64,000 nt of DNA from positions 17,768-81,767 of the forward strand of contig CACYQI010000007.1 of the NCBI GenBank assembly GCA_902776455.1, read 5' to 3'. The notes under the pieces are model-generated. The model saw only the letters and a list, made by a program, of their open reading frames with translations, was not told where the DNA came from and made no database searches. The position numbers and the translations under genes are program-made. This document shows, piece by piece, positions 56,109 to 64,000 of the stretch; the first letter of the stretch is position 1, and each line of letters opens with the position of its first letter. This DNA is from an uncultured Bacteroidales bacterium. GTDB taxonomy: Bacteria > Bacteroidota > Bacteroidia > Bacteroidales > Bacteroidaceae.

Positions 56109-59100
56109 ACAATCAGACATTGAAAGAGTCCTGGATGCCAGTAACATCTACGACGTGGTGAACAGCCTCGTTCCACTAAAGAAAAGTGGAGCTTATTATA
56201 AGGCGTGCTGCCCTTTCCATACGGAGAAGACTCCTTCTTTCACTGTCTTCAGTGACAAAGGTACTTTCAAGTGCTTTGGGTGCGGGGAATATGGGAATTC
56301 CATTTCTTTCTTGATGAAGCATGAGGGGTTCACTTTCAAAGAGGCTGTCAAGGAACTGGGCAAGAAGTACGGCATCCCCATCGAGGAAAAGATTCCAACT
56401 GCCGAGGAAATGAATGAGTACAAACTGAAGGAGTCGATGTGGATTGCCAATGATGAAATATGTAAGGAATATCATCAGCAACTGCTGGCTAACAAGGAGG
56501 CTCTGAACTATGCCTACAAAAGATGGGGAAAGGAATACTGTGAGGAGGTAAGTGTCGGATACTGCCCTTTGAATGCTCATCTTGTAGATAAGGTCGGTAT
56601 CAATGAGGAGATTGCCGAGAAGCTGCACCTGAAGAACAAGGGTGGCTACGACTTCTTCGGTGGACGTATCACCATCCCCATCCGAAATCGTGAGGGGCAT
56701 ATCATTGGATTTACTGCCAGGCTTTTCGACGAGTTCAAATACAAAGACGGGGAGCCGCCTAAGTATATGAACAGCTATGAAAGTCTCATATACAACAAGG
56801 CTAACTCTATGTTCGGGGTCAACACGGCATGGAGAGAAGCTATGAGGACGGAAAAGTTCTATCTCGTGGAAGGGGCGCCTGACTGCATAAGGCTTCATAT
56901 CATCGGCATCCTGAATGCTGTCGCTCCGCTTGGCACGGCATGGACGGAAGGACAGTTTAATACACTGAGGAAAGCTGCTTCTCATCTGTGTTTCATCCCT
57001 GATGCCGACCCGCCTAAGCACAATGAGCGGTTCGGACCTGGCATCAAGGCTGTGATGAAGTCTGGTGAAGCTGCTATGAGATTGGGATTCAGCGTTACTG
57101 TCAAGCAGATTCCAATCACCGAAAAGAAGGAGGATCCGGATACTTATTTCAAGAACAAAACCATATTCGCCGGTGTGGAGGAAGAGGATTTCATCCTTTG
57201 GATGGCTGACCTCTTGTTTGAGAGTGGGATGACTACCGCTGAGCAAGGCAAGATCATTGAACAGCTTGCTTCTCTCATGGCGCTTGTGGATAGCAATACG
57301 ACGGTTGAAATGTATATCGGTCAGCTGACCAAATATGCTGGAAACAGGTCGATGTGGAAGAAGGAGGTGGATAAGCAGCGCAAGCTGGCGATGGAAGAAG
57401 AGGAAAAGACAAAAGCACAGAAAGATTCGGAGCTTTACAAACAGTTCGGCTTCAATGTCGAGAAAGAGAAGTACTACTCTATTTCTGAAAATGGAAGCTA
57501 CTATGAATGGTCGAATTTTATCATGGTTCCTCTTTTCCACATCAAAGACAGTATATCACCGAAGCGTATTTACAAACTCATCAATATTTTTGGACACGAA
57601 GATTTAATTGAAATGAAACAGGAAGATTTGGTTTCGCTGTCTAAGTTTAAGCAGCGAATTGAAGGCCTCGGTAATTATATATGGAAGGCCTCCGAGAGAG
57701 AATTAACTAAGTTGAAGTCGTTCCTCTATGAGAAGACGGAATCGGCTGTGATGATTTCACAGCTGGGATGGCAGAAACATGGCTTTTATGCCTTTGGTAA
57801 TGGCATATTCCATGAGGGTAAATTTTATGAGGTGGATGATTTCGGCATCGTGAGAATTAAAGGGAAGGGTAATTTCTACCTTCCTGCCAATTCTAAGATC
57901 TACCGCGATGAACCGAAATTGTACCAGTTTGAACGTCGATTCATTCACTTGAAACACTCGGCTGTTACGCTTACTGAGTTTTCAGAACAGATATTCAAGG
58001 TGTTCGGGGACAATGGACGTATGGGGTTCTTATTCTTGCTCGCCACTTTGTTCCGGGATATTGTGACACGCTCAACACGCTCCTTCCCAATCCTGAACCT
58101 CTTCGGACCGAAGGGCTCGGGTAAGTCGGAACTGGGACACACGCTGATGTCATTCTTCATCATCGAGAACGTGCCACCTAATATCCAGAACTCTACACTG
58201 CCTGCGCTGAATGATGCGGTGGCTTCTGTGGCGAATGCTTTGGTGCATATAGATGAATATAAGAACAGTCTCGACTTCGCTAAGATTGAATTTCTGAAGG
58301 GTGTCTGGGATGGTACCGGACGCACTCGCATTAACTTGGACGACAAGAAGAAAGAGACAACTTCTGTGGATTCGGGCATCATCCTTTCGGGACAGGAGAT
58401 GCCGACTGTTGACATTGCTCTCTTCTCGCGTCTCATTTTCTTATCATTCGAGAAAAGTTCTTTCTCTGACGAAGAGAGAAAAGAATACCAGGCTTTGAGA
58501 AGAATGCGTGTGCAAGGGATGACTCACCTCACCCTTGAAATACTGAAGCTGCGCAAGTTCGTGGAAGATGATTTCCCTATTAACTACAATAAGACCATGA
58601 ATGAAGTGATTACGGCACTTGATGATGATTCTATCGAGGACCGAATCCTCTTGAACTGGGTGACACCACTGGCTGTGTTCCGATGCCTGGAGTCTTATCT
58701 TAAAACATCTATCTCTTACCTGCAGATGATGAACATCTGTGTGGAGGGCATCAAGTTCCAAAATGCACAGTGCAAACAGAACAATGAACTGGCCAACTTC
58801 TGGAACATGGTGCAGTACCTTGTAAGCGAGGGTGAGATTATTGAAGGCGGTGATTTCCGTATCGTCTATCTGAAACGCATAAAGACGAATACACGAGAAC
58901 AGATATGGCTGGTGTCAAAGCCTGTTCTCTATATCCAGAAGACGCGTTTGTTCATGCTCTATAAAAAGCATGGCAAAGCCGTTGGGGATACGCTGCTTCC
59001 GGAAGGCACTCTGAAGTACTACCTTGAACATAGCCGAGAATACCTGGGTGAGAAAAATGGTATCCGCTTCCAAGTCTATCACCGTGGCGTGCAGCAGTTC

Positions 59101-59283
59101 AAGAAAGGTGGCAATCCTGGCACTGAGGCTTCAATGGTGCAACGCTCCTACTGCTTTGACTATAAAGAACTTGTCAATAAGTTTAATATCAATCTGGAAC
59201 AGGCTAATGATAGCGATGAAGATACTGCTCGGATTGAAGACTATAATGCTGAACATCCGAAACAGCAGGTGCTTAATATATAA
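56095..59283 (+). CDS. Primase-helicase with CHC2 zinc finger, Toprim and C-terminal ATPase
   Basis: A 1062-residue replication protein. The zinc finger has C39-x2-H42 and C60-x2-C63 (CPFHTEKTPSF ... KCFGCGEYG). A Toprim-type catalytic region follows at about residues 250-310 (FYLVEGAPDCIRL, then CFIPDADPP). A P-loop ATPase has Walker A LFGPKGSGKSELG at about 670-682 and downstream acidic residues (HIDEYKNS). The order primase-helicase resembles phage/plasmid replication proteins. It overlaps the upstream gene by 14 bases and is followed by a terminator, so 54878-59283 is one early operon. Confidence 0.85.
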   Translation: MTMIKQSDIERVLDASNIYDVVNSLVPLKKSGAYYKACCPFHTEKTPSFTVFSDKGTFKCFGCGEYGNSISFLMKHEGFTFKEAVKELGKKYGIPIEEKIPTAEEMNEYKLKESMWIANDEICKEYHQQLLANKEALNYAYKRWGKEYCEEVSVGYCPLNAHLVDKVGINEEIAEKLHLKNKGGYDFFGGRITIPIRNREGHIIGFTARLFDEFKYKDGEPPKYMNSYESLIYNKANSMFGVNTAWREAMRTEKFYLVEGAPDCIRLHIIGILNAVAPLGTAWTEGQFNTLRKAASHLCFIPDADPPKHNERFGPGIKAVMKSGEAAMRLGFSVTVKQIPITEKKEDPDTYFKNKTIFAGVEEEDFILWMADLLFESGMTTAEQGKIIEQLASLMALVDSNTTVEMYIGQLTKYAGNRSMWKKEVDKQRKLAMEEEEKTKAQKDSELYKQFGFNVEKEKYYSISENGSYYEWSNFIMVPLFHIKDSISPKRIYKLINIFGHEDLIEMKQEDLVSLSKFKQRIEGLGNYIWKASERELTKLKSFLYEKTESAVMISQLGWQKHGFYAFGNGIFHEGKFYEVDDFGIVRIKGKGNFYLPANSKIYRDEPKLYQFERRFIHLKHSAVTLTEFSEQIFKVFGDNGRMGFLFLLATLFRDIVTRSTRSFPILNLFGPKGSGKSELGHTLMSFFIIENVPPNIQNSTLPALNDAVASVANALVHIDEYKNSLDFAKIEFLKGVWDGTGRTRINLDDKKKETTSVDSGIILSGQEMPTVDIALFSRLIFLSFEKSSFSDEERKEYQALRRMRVQGMTHLTLEILKLRKFVEDDFPINYNKTMNEVITALDDDSIEDRILLNWVTPLAVFRCLESYLKTSISYLQMMNICVEGIKFQNAQCKQNNELANFWNMVQYLVSEGEIIEGGDFRIVYLKRIKTNTREQIWLVSKPVLYIQKTRLFMLYKKHGKAVGDTLLPEGTLKYYLEHSREYLGEKNGIRFQVYHRGVQQFKKGGNPGTEASMVQRSYCFDYKELVNKFNINLEQANDSDEDTARIEDYNAEHPKQQVLNI

Positions 59284-59319
59284 TGCTTAGAAACTCCCTC
59301 TTCTTTTTCAATTGTATCT

Positions 59320-59360
59320 GGCAGCCATTTGTCGTGATGATAAGTGGCTGCTTCCTTTTT
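59320..59360 (+). terminator. Intrinsic terminator after the primase gene
   Basis: GCAGCCA (59321-59327) pairs with TGGCTGC (59345-59351), followed by TTCCTTTTT. A second hairpin AGGGAC/GTCCCT lies at 59381-59411. Confidence 0.7.
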
Positions 59361-59432
59361 GGCCGCTTGATCTTAGAAAAAGGGACCTGCCCTGAGCGGA
59401 CAAGTCCCTATTAAAGTGAGAGGCATTAATAG

Positions 59433-59971
59433 CTATTTTTTGACATCGAATTTTGAAGTGTCATAAGAACCATTCTTGGTTGTTTTTTTCCCTGTTTTCG
59501 TTACATACCTATCCTTTGGAGGGTTCCAATTGCCTTTGATACTAGCATCGTAAAAACACAATCCATCATGTGTATCTGTTCCGGTCTTACCCAATGAACG
59601 ATAAGTTTGTGCAGGCTTTATTTCTTGCTTACCTGATACCTCTATCAACTTAGGCATTTCCCCATTCTTGCATGCATTCAAAATTTCATCCTTACAGTTC
59701 AGAGGACCTGCTATTATCTTGTCTCCATCTTTTATCGTCCGAATAAGAATGCCACCAAATCTTCCAGATTCCTCATTATATTGGCTGTCAAAGCAAATAT
59801 CTATTCCGCTAAGATGATAGAACAGCTCACCTCCTTTCGGAAAATCTTGTTGTTACATTTAATACCATAGTTATTAAATAGTTTACTTGCAATGTCTCTA
59901 CATTTAGCTTTGAAACTCTCGTAATTTGATATTCCATCAAACGGATTCTTCAGATCTAATTCATTTTCCAT
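59433..59971 (-). pseudogene. Unknown prophage gene broken by a single frameshift
   Basis: A minus-strand gene starting at the ATG 59971-59969 (MENELDLKNPFDGISNYESF) and continuing after a shift near 59840-59855 into the frame FPKGGELFYHLSGIDICF...GRFGGILIRTIKDGDKI, to a stop at 59433. The frame change equals loss of one base in an AACAACAAG stretch. About 179 residues would result if repaired. No family recognised. It has its own promoter-like TATATTTG at 60004-59997. The break may be a sequencing error, a decay or a switch. Confidence 0.6.
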
Positions 59972-60043
59972 GATTCAATTCTTTTGATTTGTTTTGCAAA
60001 TATACAAAGAATCGGGCATTGACCCTATTCTTGATAGTAAAAT

Positions 60044-61069
60044 TTATTTTGAACAAGTGAGTTTAAGCTTGTCCATAATCTCTTTTTTGATATCACCTTT
60101 CTTTAAGTCTTCATAATCTACAATGGGAATGCGTGCGCCTTTTGCTAATATTTTCAGATAATCCTGATAGATTGTCCATGTTAGACAATTCAACGCACCT
60201 CCATTCTCTGCTATGAAATCACGCATTTGCACTTGATAGATGTCATCTTCATACTCGGGGTATAATTCCTTGTATTGGGCCAAAACTTCAGCATCTGTGA
60301 CTTCATCTCCAAGACCTGGAATGATAATGAAGTCGCATGTTTGTATACTGTTGATATATGCCCAACTCAATTCATCGTACTTGCTTAGTTTGAGCTCGAT
60401 AACTTCAAAATGCTGTTTGAGGGATGAATACATCTTTTGGGCTATCTTGTCATCGTACAGCTGCAGATTTGCCAACACACGAGGCTTGCCGGATTTATTT
60501 ATTCCGACATACCTTACTATTCCATCAGTATGTCCAAAGATATCTTCCTTATCCCATGGTAGCCAAACAATTGTCAAGTCTGGTGACATGAACGCACATT
60601 TAAGAAGACACTCTATTTGTTCTTTACAGAAATTCGGATTTTCTTTGAAAACTTTTTCTGTCATTATTACATATTCCGTTTCTTTACCCTTTTTCCTTCC
60701 TTTGCAGAATACCATATTACCTCCATCAACGACGAGCGGAATATCAATAATCTCGTATTCTTGTGCAAATGGACATTTTTTTATGACCTTATCAACATCT
60801 GTAATGTACTTCTTCTTTTCTTGAAGATAATCTGGATTATAAACGAACTTAATGAATACATACTCATCCATCTGTATTGGCATAAAATCTCTTACCCAAT
60901 AATCTTTAGTGTGAAAGACTGCTCCAATCCCTTTGTGATAAGAGAACATTATGTCAACAAGTTCTGCTTCTAGTTTCGGGTAATGTAGTAGTAAAAGACT
61001 TGAAAAGACGACAAGGCTTTTTTCATTTTCTGTTACTATCATAACGCATTTTTTTTTGAGGTTAAACAT
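60044..61069 (-). CDS. Agmatine/peptidylarginine deiminase-family enzyme carried by the prophage
   Basis: A guanidino-modifying enzyme of the PAD_porph (agmatine deiminase) family. The family's sequence landmarks are present: YWVRDFMP near residue 77, VVDGGNMVFC, the active-site His-Asp in IFGHTDGIVRYVG, and the catalytic Cys in NGGALNCLTW near the C-terminus. With 341 residues from the ATG at 61069 it is of normal length. The frame is open up to 61126, but a minus-strand TACCTTTG box at 61102-61095 makes 61069 (or 61042) the likely start. It lies on the strand opposite to the prophage replication and structural operons, in AT-rich DNA, as accessory cargo genes often do. Substrate and role are unknown. 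Confidence 0.8.
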   Translation of the reverse strand: MFNLKKKCVMIVTENEKSLVVFSSLLLLHYPKLEAELVDIMFSYHKGIGAVFHTKDYWVRDFMPIQMDEYVFIKFVYNPDYLQEKKKYITDVDKVIKKCPFAQEYEIIDIPLVVDGGNMVFCKGRKKGKETEYVIMTEKVFKENPNFCKEQIECLLKCAFMSPDLTIVWLPWDKEDIFGHTDGIVRYVGINKSGKPRVLANLQLYDDKIAQKMYSSLKQHFEVIELKLSKYDELSWAYINSIQTCDFIIIPGLGDEVTDAEVLAQYKELYPEYEDDIYQVQMRDFIAENGGALNCLTWTIYQDYLKILAKGARIPIVDYEDLKKGDIKKEIMDKLKLTCSK

Positions 61070-61094
61070 AGTGATCCGTCGACTAATCACGCTG

Positions 61095-61102
61095 CAAAGG
61101 TA
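61095..61102 (-). promoter_or_regulatory. TACCTTTG promoter of the deiminase gene
   Basis: Minus-strand TACCTTTG with a TTTG (61127-61124 on the minus strand) 21 bases upstream; leader about 20 bases. Confidence 0.55.
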
Positions 61103-61129
61103 AGACATGTTTGACTCATGAACCAAACT

Positions 61130-61740
61130 TTTTCTGCAAATTTTTGTTAAAGTTTTCGAAATAGTTATTTATTGATTTTCAATATATTATATATAAATTT
61201 ATAAATAATTTTTTATATTAAATATAATATCCCGAAATGTCTATCTGTCAATAAATTAAAGCGACAATTCATCAACGAGTTTCATATTTTGAGTTGTATC
61301 CTTCCTAAAAGTACACTGGAACTGACTGGAGAATCTTTTTTACGATTTTTTCAGGGGGGATAGGTCACTACACTCACAACTTTTGCAACTTATTATATAT
61401 TAATAAGATATGATATAAAATCATTCACTACATTTCACAACATTTTGTTAGCATACTTCTGACTTGTTACTTTTTGGGCCTTTTTGTAGCAAGTTTTGAA
61501 GATTGTAACAATGATATGATTTTATTATTATATTATATTTCAACTACTTAGAAACATAATAACATCCGTTGTGGCTGTTGTGCCCCCAGGTATGTCATTC
61601 GTGTGAGATTATTTTTTCATTTTTCTCACTCTGATGAACGTTTGAAGGACTGTTCTTTTAGACATAGTTCTACAAAATAATTACTTATTTTGTGTCCTTT
61701 ACATTTTTGCCTCAAACTATTGCTGGAAAGCGATTTTTGG
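61130..61740. other. AT-rich intergenic region in the prophage
   Basis: About 600 bases, very AT-rich, between divergent promoters. Contains ACTACA/CACAAC repeats near 61360-61440 but no open frame of note. Confidence 0.6.
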
Positions 61741-61742
61741 GG

Positions 61743-61750
61743 TATCTTTG
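61743..61750 (+). promoter_or_regulatory. TATCTTTG promoter of the late/morphogenesis genes
   Basis: TATCTTTG with TTG at 61720-61722 (20 bases between) is a strong Bacteroidetes promoter, 18 bases before the next ATG. Confidence 0.6.
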
Positions 61751-61767
61751 CATAGCAATTCCAAATT

Positions 61768-62313
61768 ATGAGGTACTCAGTATTCATCACTCTCGAACCT
61801 TACCTGGCTCAATGGCTCATCCATGAGAGCGAAGGTAAGAACCCGATTCCTGTCAGAAGGGGGTCGGCTGAGTCTGATGTGCTGCAGATGCACCTCAAAA
61901 AGCAACCGAACTCCCCGGACTACAAGCCGCAGCTGAAACCGCTGCCTGGACAGGTGGAAATACTGCTGCCTGCCTTTAAACACAAGGATACACGCATCTA
62001 TAACTACTTGCCGCCTGTCGGGGAGGCTTGTCTGCATCAGTGCATTCGCAATCGCTTCAAGGTGGCACTCTGGAAGGATCTGCATACGGTGGGAAATGTG
62101 GTCATGCGGACGAAGGAGTCTATTGAGCACTGGATGGAGGCACATGGCATTGAGGTGGATGATAAGAACTGGAATACCATCGCTAAAATCCTGCAGAGGA
62201 ATCGCGCTGTTTATTGCCCAAATCAACGCCTTACTAACCACAAATCTTCAAAACACCTCGAAAATACGTGTTTTTCTTCACAACCTCAGAATGATTTTGT
62301 CCACCTGCAATGA
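61768..62313 (+). CDS. Unknown prophage protein
   Basis: 181 residues, first gene after the promoter at 61743. Basic, with several aromatic and Pro residues (ITLEPYLAQWLIHESEGK at the start) and a helical second half with KESIEHWMEAHGIEVDDKN. It has no recognised domain. The stop overlaps the next ATG (ATGA), so it is co-translated with the following gene and belongs to the same operon as the prohead protease. Confidence 0.65.
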   Translation: MRYSVFITLEPYLAQWLIHESEGKNPIPVRRGSAESDVLQMHLKKQPNSPDYKPQLKPLPGQVEILLPAFKHKDTRIYNYLPPVGEACLHQCIRNRFKVALWKDLHTVGNVVMRTKESIEHWMEAHGIEVDDKNWNTIAKILQRNRAVYCPNQRLTNHKSSKHLENTCFSSQPQNDFVHLQ

Positions 62314-62717
62314 AGCAGTCTCTTCCTAATATCACTGCCATCTTTTATGTGCCTTGCGCTTCGCTCATTCCCAACATCACTGAGAAGTATCTTGCGGGGC
62401 TTCCTGTTGCCATATTCCCACTCCCCTCTGCCATCGAGCATTATGGTAATGCGTCATGTGAGGCGGAGCAGGAATATGATAATGGTGGGTACTCAGAGAA
62501 AACTGTGCTGCAGTTTACCACTACAGACGAGTTAAGCCACTACCCTGCTCTGGCATTCGTGGTAACAGATGCTGGTGGGAAATCTTATATCATCGGCACT
62601 AAAGAAGCGCCATACCCTATCATGGAAATCACCCGGACGATTGACAAGGAGGTGCATGTGAATACTGTCAAGGTGACTTTCACACGCAGGAAGTCTCTCG
62701 TTCCCTGTGTGATTTAG
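62310..62717 (+). CDS. Unknown prophage protein
   Basis: 135 residues, beta-rich, starting with KQSLPNITAIFYVPC. A central acidic stretch and a basic end (KVTFTRRKSLVPC) give no family signal. Position just before the prohead protease suggests a structural or assembly role; this is only inferred from context. Confidence 0.6.
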   Translation: MKQSLPNITAIFYVPCASLIPNITEKYLAGLPVAIFPLPSAIEHYGNASCEAEQEYDNGGYSEKTVLQFTTTDELSHYPALAFVVTDAGGKSYIIGTKEAPYPIMEITRTIDKEVHVNTVKVTFTRRKSLVPCVI

Positions 62718-62754
62718 CCTTTTTTGCGTCTTTCCTTATATATATATTATAGCG

Positions 62755-62762
62755 TACTTTTG
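62755..62762 (+). promoter_or_regulatory. TACTTTTG box before the prohead protease
   Basis: TACTTTTG matches TAnnTTTG and follows a TATA-rich stretch. It lies only 30 bases before the protease ATG at 62792 and rules out the GTG at 62762 as the start. Confidence 0.45.
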
Positions 62763-62791
62763 TGCCAGAAAAACATCAGTACACTATCATT

Positions 62792-63862
62792 ATGGCTCAT
62801 TCTAAATACCATCTTCACCTGAAAGGGTATGTCGGAGGCTACGACTTCGACAGGGACTATGTCGATTACGTGCTCTCAAAGAATTCGGATACGGAGGTGC
62901 ATGTGCTCATTGACTCTCTCGGAGGGTCACTGGCCACTGCACTCTCTATCGTGGCTGCTTTCCGTGAACATCAGAATGTGCATGTTCACTATGTAGGCAT
63001 GAATGCTTCAGCAGCTACGATTGTATCTCTCGGTGCTAAGCATGTTTCTATTGATGCTTCTGCTATGTACCTTGTTCATAAGTGCTCGGTGGAGTTCTTC
63101 CGCTGGGCTTCGGCGAACAGCGACAAGCTGGCAGACATCATCAAGGAAGCTAAGCAGATGAAGTCCGATCTGGAGAAGATGGATGCGAATGTCGCTCAAA
63201 TGTACGCCTCTAAGTGTCAGAAGTCCCCCGAGGATCTTCTCGCACTGATGAAGAAAGGTGGATGGCTGACTGCTAAGGAAGCACTGGAATGGGGCTTTGT
63301 CGATGAGATTACCGATTACGAAGAAGATGCAGCTCCTGTCATTACGGATTCTATCGCCGCTGACATGGCTTCTTCGGGTATTCCCGTCCCATCCTGCTAT
63401 TCTGGGCAGCAGCCTAACATCTTCGCGCGTTTTATCGAAGCTCTTACTAACCTTTTCTCTAACTCTAATACATTATCTAAAATGGAACAAGCTAACACTA
63501 CTACTCAGCAGGAGCAGGTGCAGACTCAGCTGCCGGCTCCTCAGGCTTCAGTACAGCAGCCTGCAGCAGGTACGCAAGTACAGACGCAGCAGGAGCAGCC
63601 TGCAGCAGATGCTCAGGCACAGGCTTTGGAGCAACAGCGTCAGACGCTGGAAGCTCAGCATAACACGGCTATCGCTGCCAAAGACCAGGAGATTGCTCAA
63701 CTGCGTGCAGAACTGGATGCGCTCAAAAAGGCTCCAGGGGCTTCTACCTCGCAGGTGGTAGAGACAGAAAAGAAGGATAATCCTCAGGACAAGCATTCTG
63801 CTGTCGAGGACTTCTTCGCTACTCGTCAGCGTGCCACAGAGCTGTACAATCTCGTGCCGTAA
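62792..63862 (+). CDS. ClpP-like prohead protease with a scaffold-like C-terminal half
   Basis: A phage head-maturation protease of the Clp/S49 class. Residues 1-210 are the ClpP-like domain: IDSLGGSLATALSIV (oxyanion region), NASAATIVSLGA (catalytic Ser) and MYLVHKCS (His). From residue about 231 the sequence becomes Gln/Ala-rich and coiled-coil (QAQALEQQRQTLEAQHN..., residues about 260-325), as in scaffold proteins. An ATG at 63482-63484 (MEQANTTTQQE) opens the scaffold part and could be used as an internal start, like lambda gpC/Nu3. Length 356 residues. Confidence 0.82.
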   Translation: MAHSKYHLHLKGYVGGYDFDRDYVDYVLSKNSDTEVHVLIDSLGGSLATALSIVAAFREHQNVHVHYVGMNASAATIVSLGAKHVSIDASAMYLVHKCSVEFFRWASANSDKLADIIKEAKQMKSDLEKMDANVAQMYASKCQKSPEDLLALMKKGGWLTAKEALEWGFVDEITDYEEDAAPVITDSIAADMASSGIPVPSCYSGQQPNIFARFIEALTNLFSNSNTLSKMEQANTTTQQEQVQTQLPAPQASVQQPAAGTQVQTQQEQPAADAQAQALEQQRQTLEAQHNTAIAAKDQEIAQLRAELDALKKAPGASTSQVVETEKKDNPQDKHSAVEDFFATRQRATELYNLVP

Positions 63863-63905
63863 TCACTAACATTCAATTTTCAATCATCAATTTTCAATTT
63901 CTATT

Positions 63906-64000
63906 ATGGCTGGAAAACTTAACTTTACTCTGCAGGAATATCAGGAAGCGGCTACCAAGTGGCGCTCCGACCTGCTCATGCTCCCTATCATAGGCTGTCA
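63906..64000 (+). CDS. Start of the next prophage gene, probably major capsid (cut by the window edge)
   Basis: The ATG at 63906 opens MAGKLNFTLQEYQEAATKWR and runs off the edge after 31 residues. The place right after a protease/scaffold gene is where the major capsid gene usually sits; the short sequence alone gives no family match. Confidence 0.45.
   Translation, partial: MAGKLNFTLQEYQEAATKWRSDLLMLPIIGC

Overview
The window looks like a chromosome segment of a Bacteroidales bacterium, most likely Prevotellaceae (Prevotella-like). The reasons are the Bacteroidetes promoter motif TAnnTTTG upstream of many genes, the near absence of Shine-Dalgarno sites, the type IX secretion (T9SS) genes porQ and sprA, a BspA-like leucine-rich-repeat protein, a DUF4923 lipoprotein, TonB with tandem ExbD proteins, and SPI/SPII signal peptides typical of the group. 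The genus is an inference; there is no rRNA gene to fix it.

Layout. 1-6.7 kb: porQ on the minus strand, then tonB, a polyprenyl synthase-tatD pair, tRNA-Ser(GGA) and a TonB-energising cluster (ExbB with a damaged C-terminus, an unknown membrane protein, two ExbD). 6.7-7.8 kb: a non-coding interval with two 22-bp tandem arrays and a nested-palindrome element. 7.8-14 kb: a five-gene cassette (methyltransferase, HtrB-like acyltransferase, ketosynthase, acyl carrier protein, ketosynthase fused to a second KS-like domain) resembling part of an aryl-polyene/flexirubin pathway. 14.2-28.1 kb: a periplasmic glutathione peroxidase-nitroreductase fusion, a beta-helix lipoprotein, a LytS/LytR-type two-component pair, tgt-lptF/G, a DEAD-box helicase, an RluA synthase-DUF4923 pair and a DegP/HtrA protease. 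28.7-54.2 kb: the envelope and secretion part, with a giant BspA-like protein, SprA, RuvA, CysQ, divergent GH20 and GH30 hydrolases and a CotH/lamin-tail surface protein. The BspA-like and CotH proteins end in T9SS-like sorting tails and may be cargo of the SprA/PorQ machinery.

54.3-64 kb: the left part of a prophage. Base composition falls, genes become small and of unknown family, and there is a primase-helicase, a lone agmatine/peptidylarginine deiminase-family enzyme beside a frameshifted gene, then a morphogenesis start (two unknown proteins, a ClpP-like prohead protease with a scaffold-like tail, and the first codons of the next gene, probably capsid). The prophage runs off the right edge.

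The most distinctive property of the host DNA is its load of short repeats: AT-rich 'gaagaatgaagaat' and 'aattcataatt' runs, GC-rich CTCCCC/GGGGAG palindromes, 22-bp arrays, a dispersed ~280-bp nested palindrome, a ~300-bp decayed repeat and a 177-bp MITE-like element. The same repeat sequences also lie in frame inside several genes (both ketosynthases, the histidine kinase, SprA, GH30, the CotH protein), where they appear to have become linkers and, in one case, to have joined two genes.
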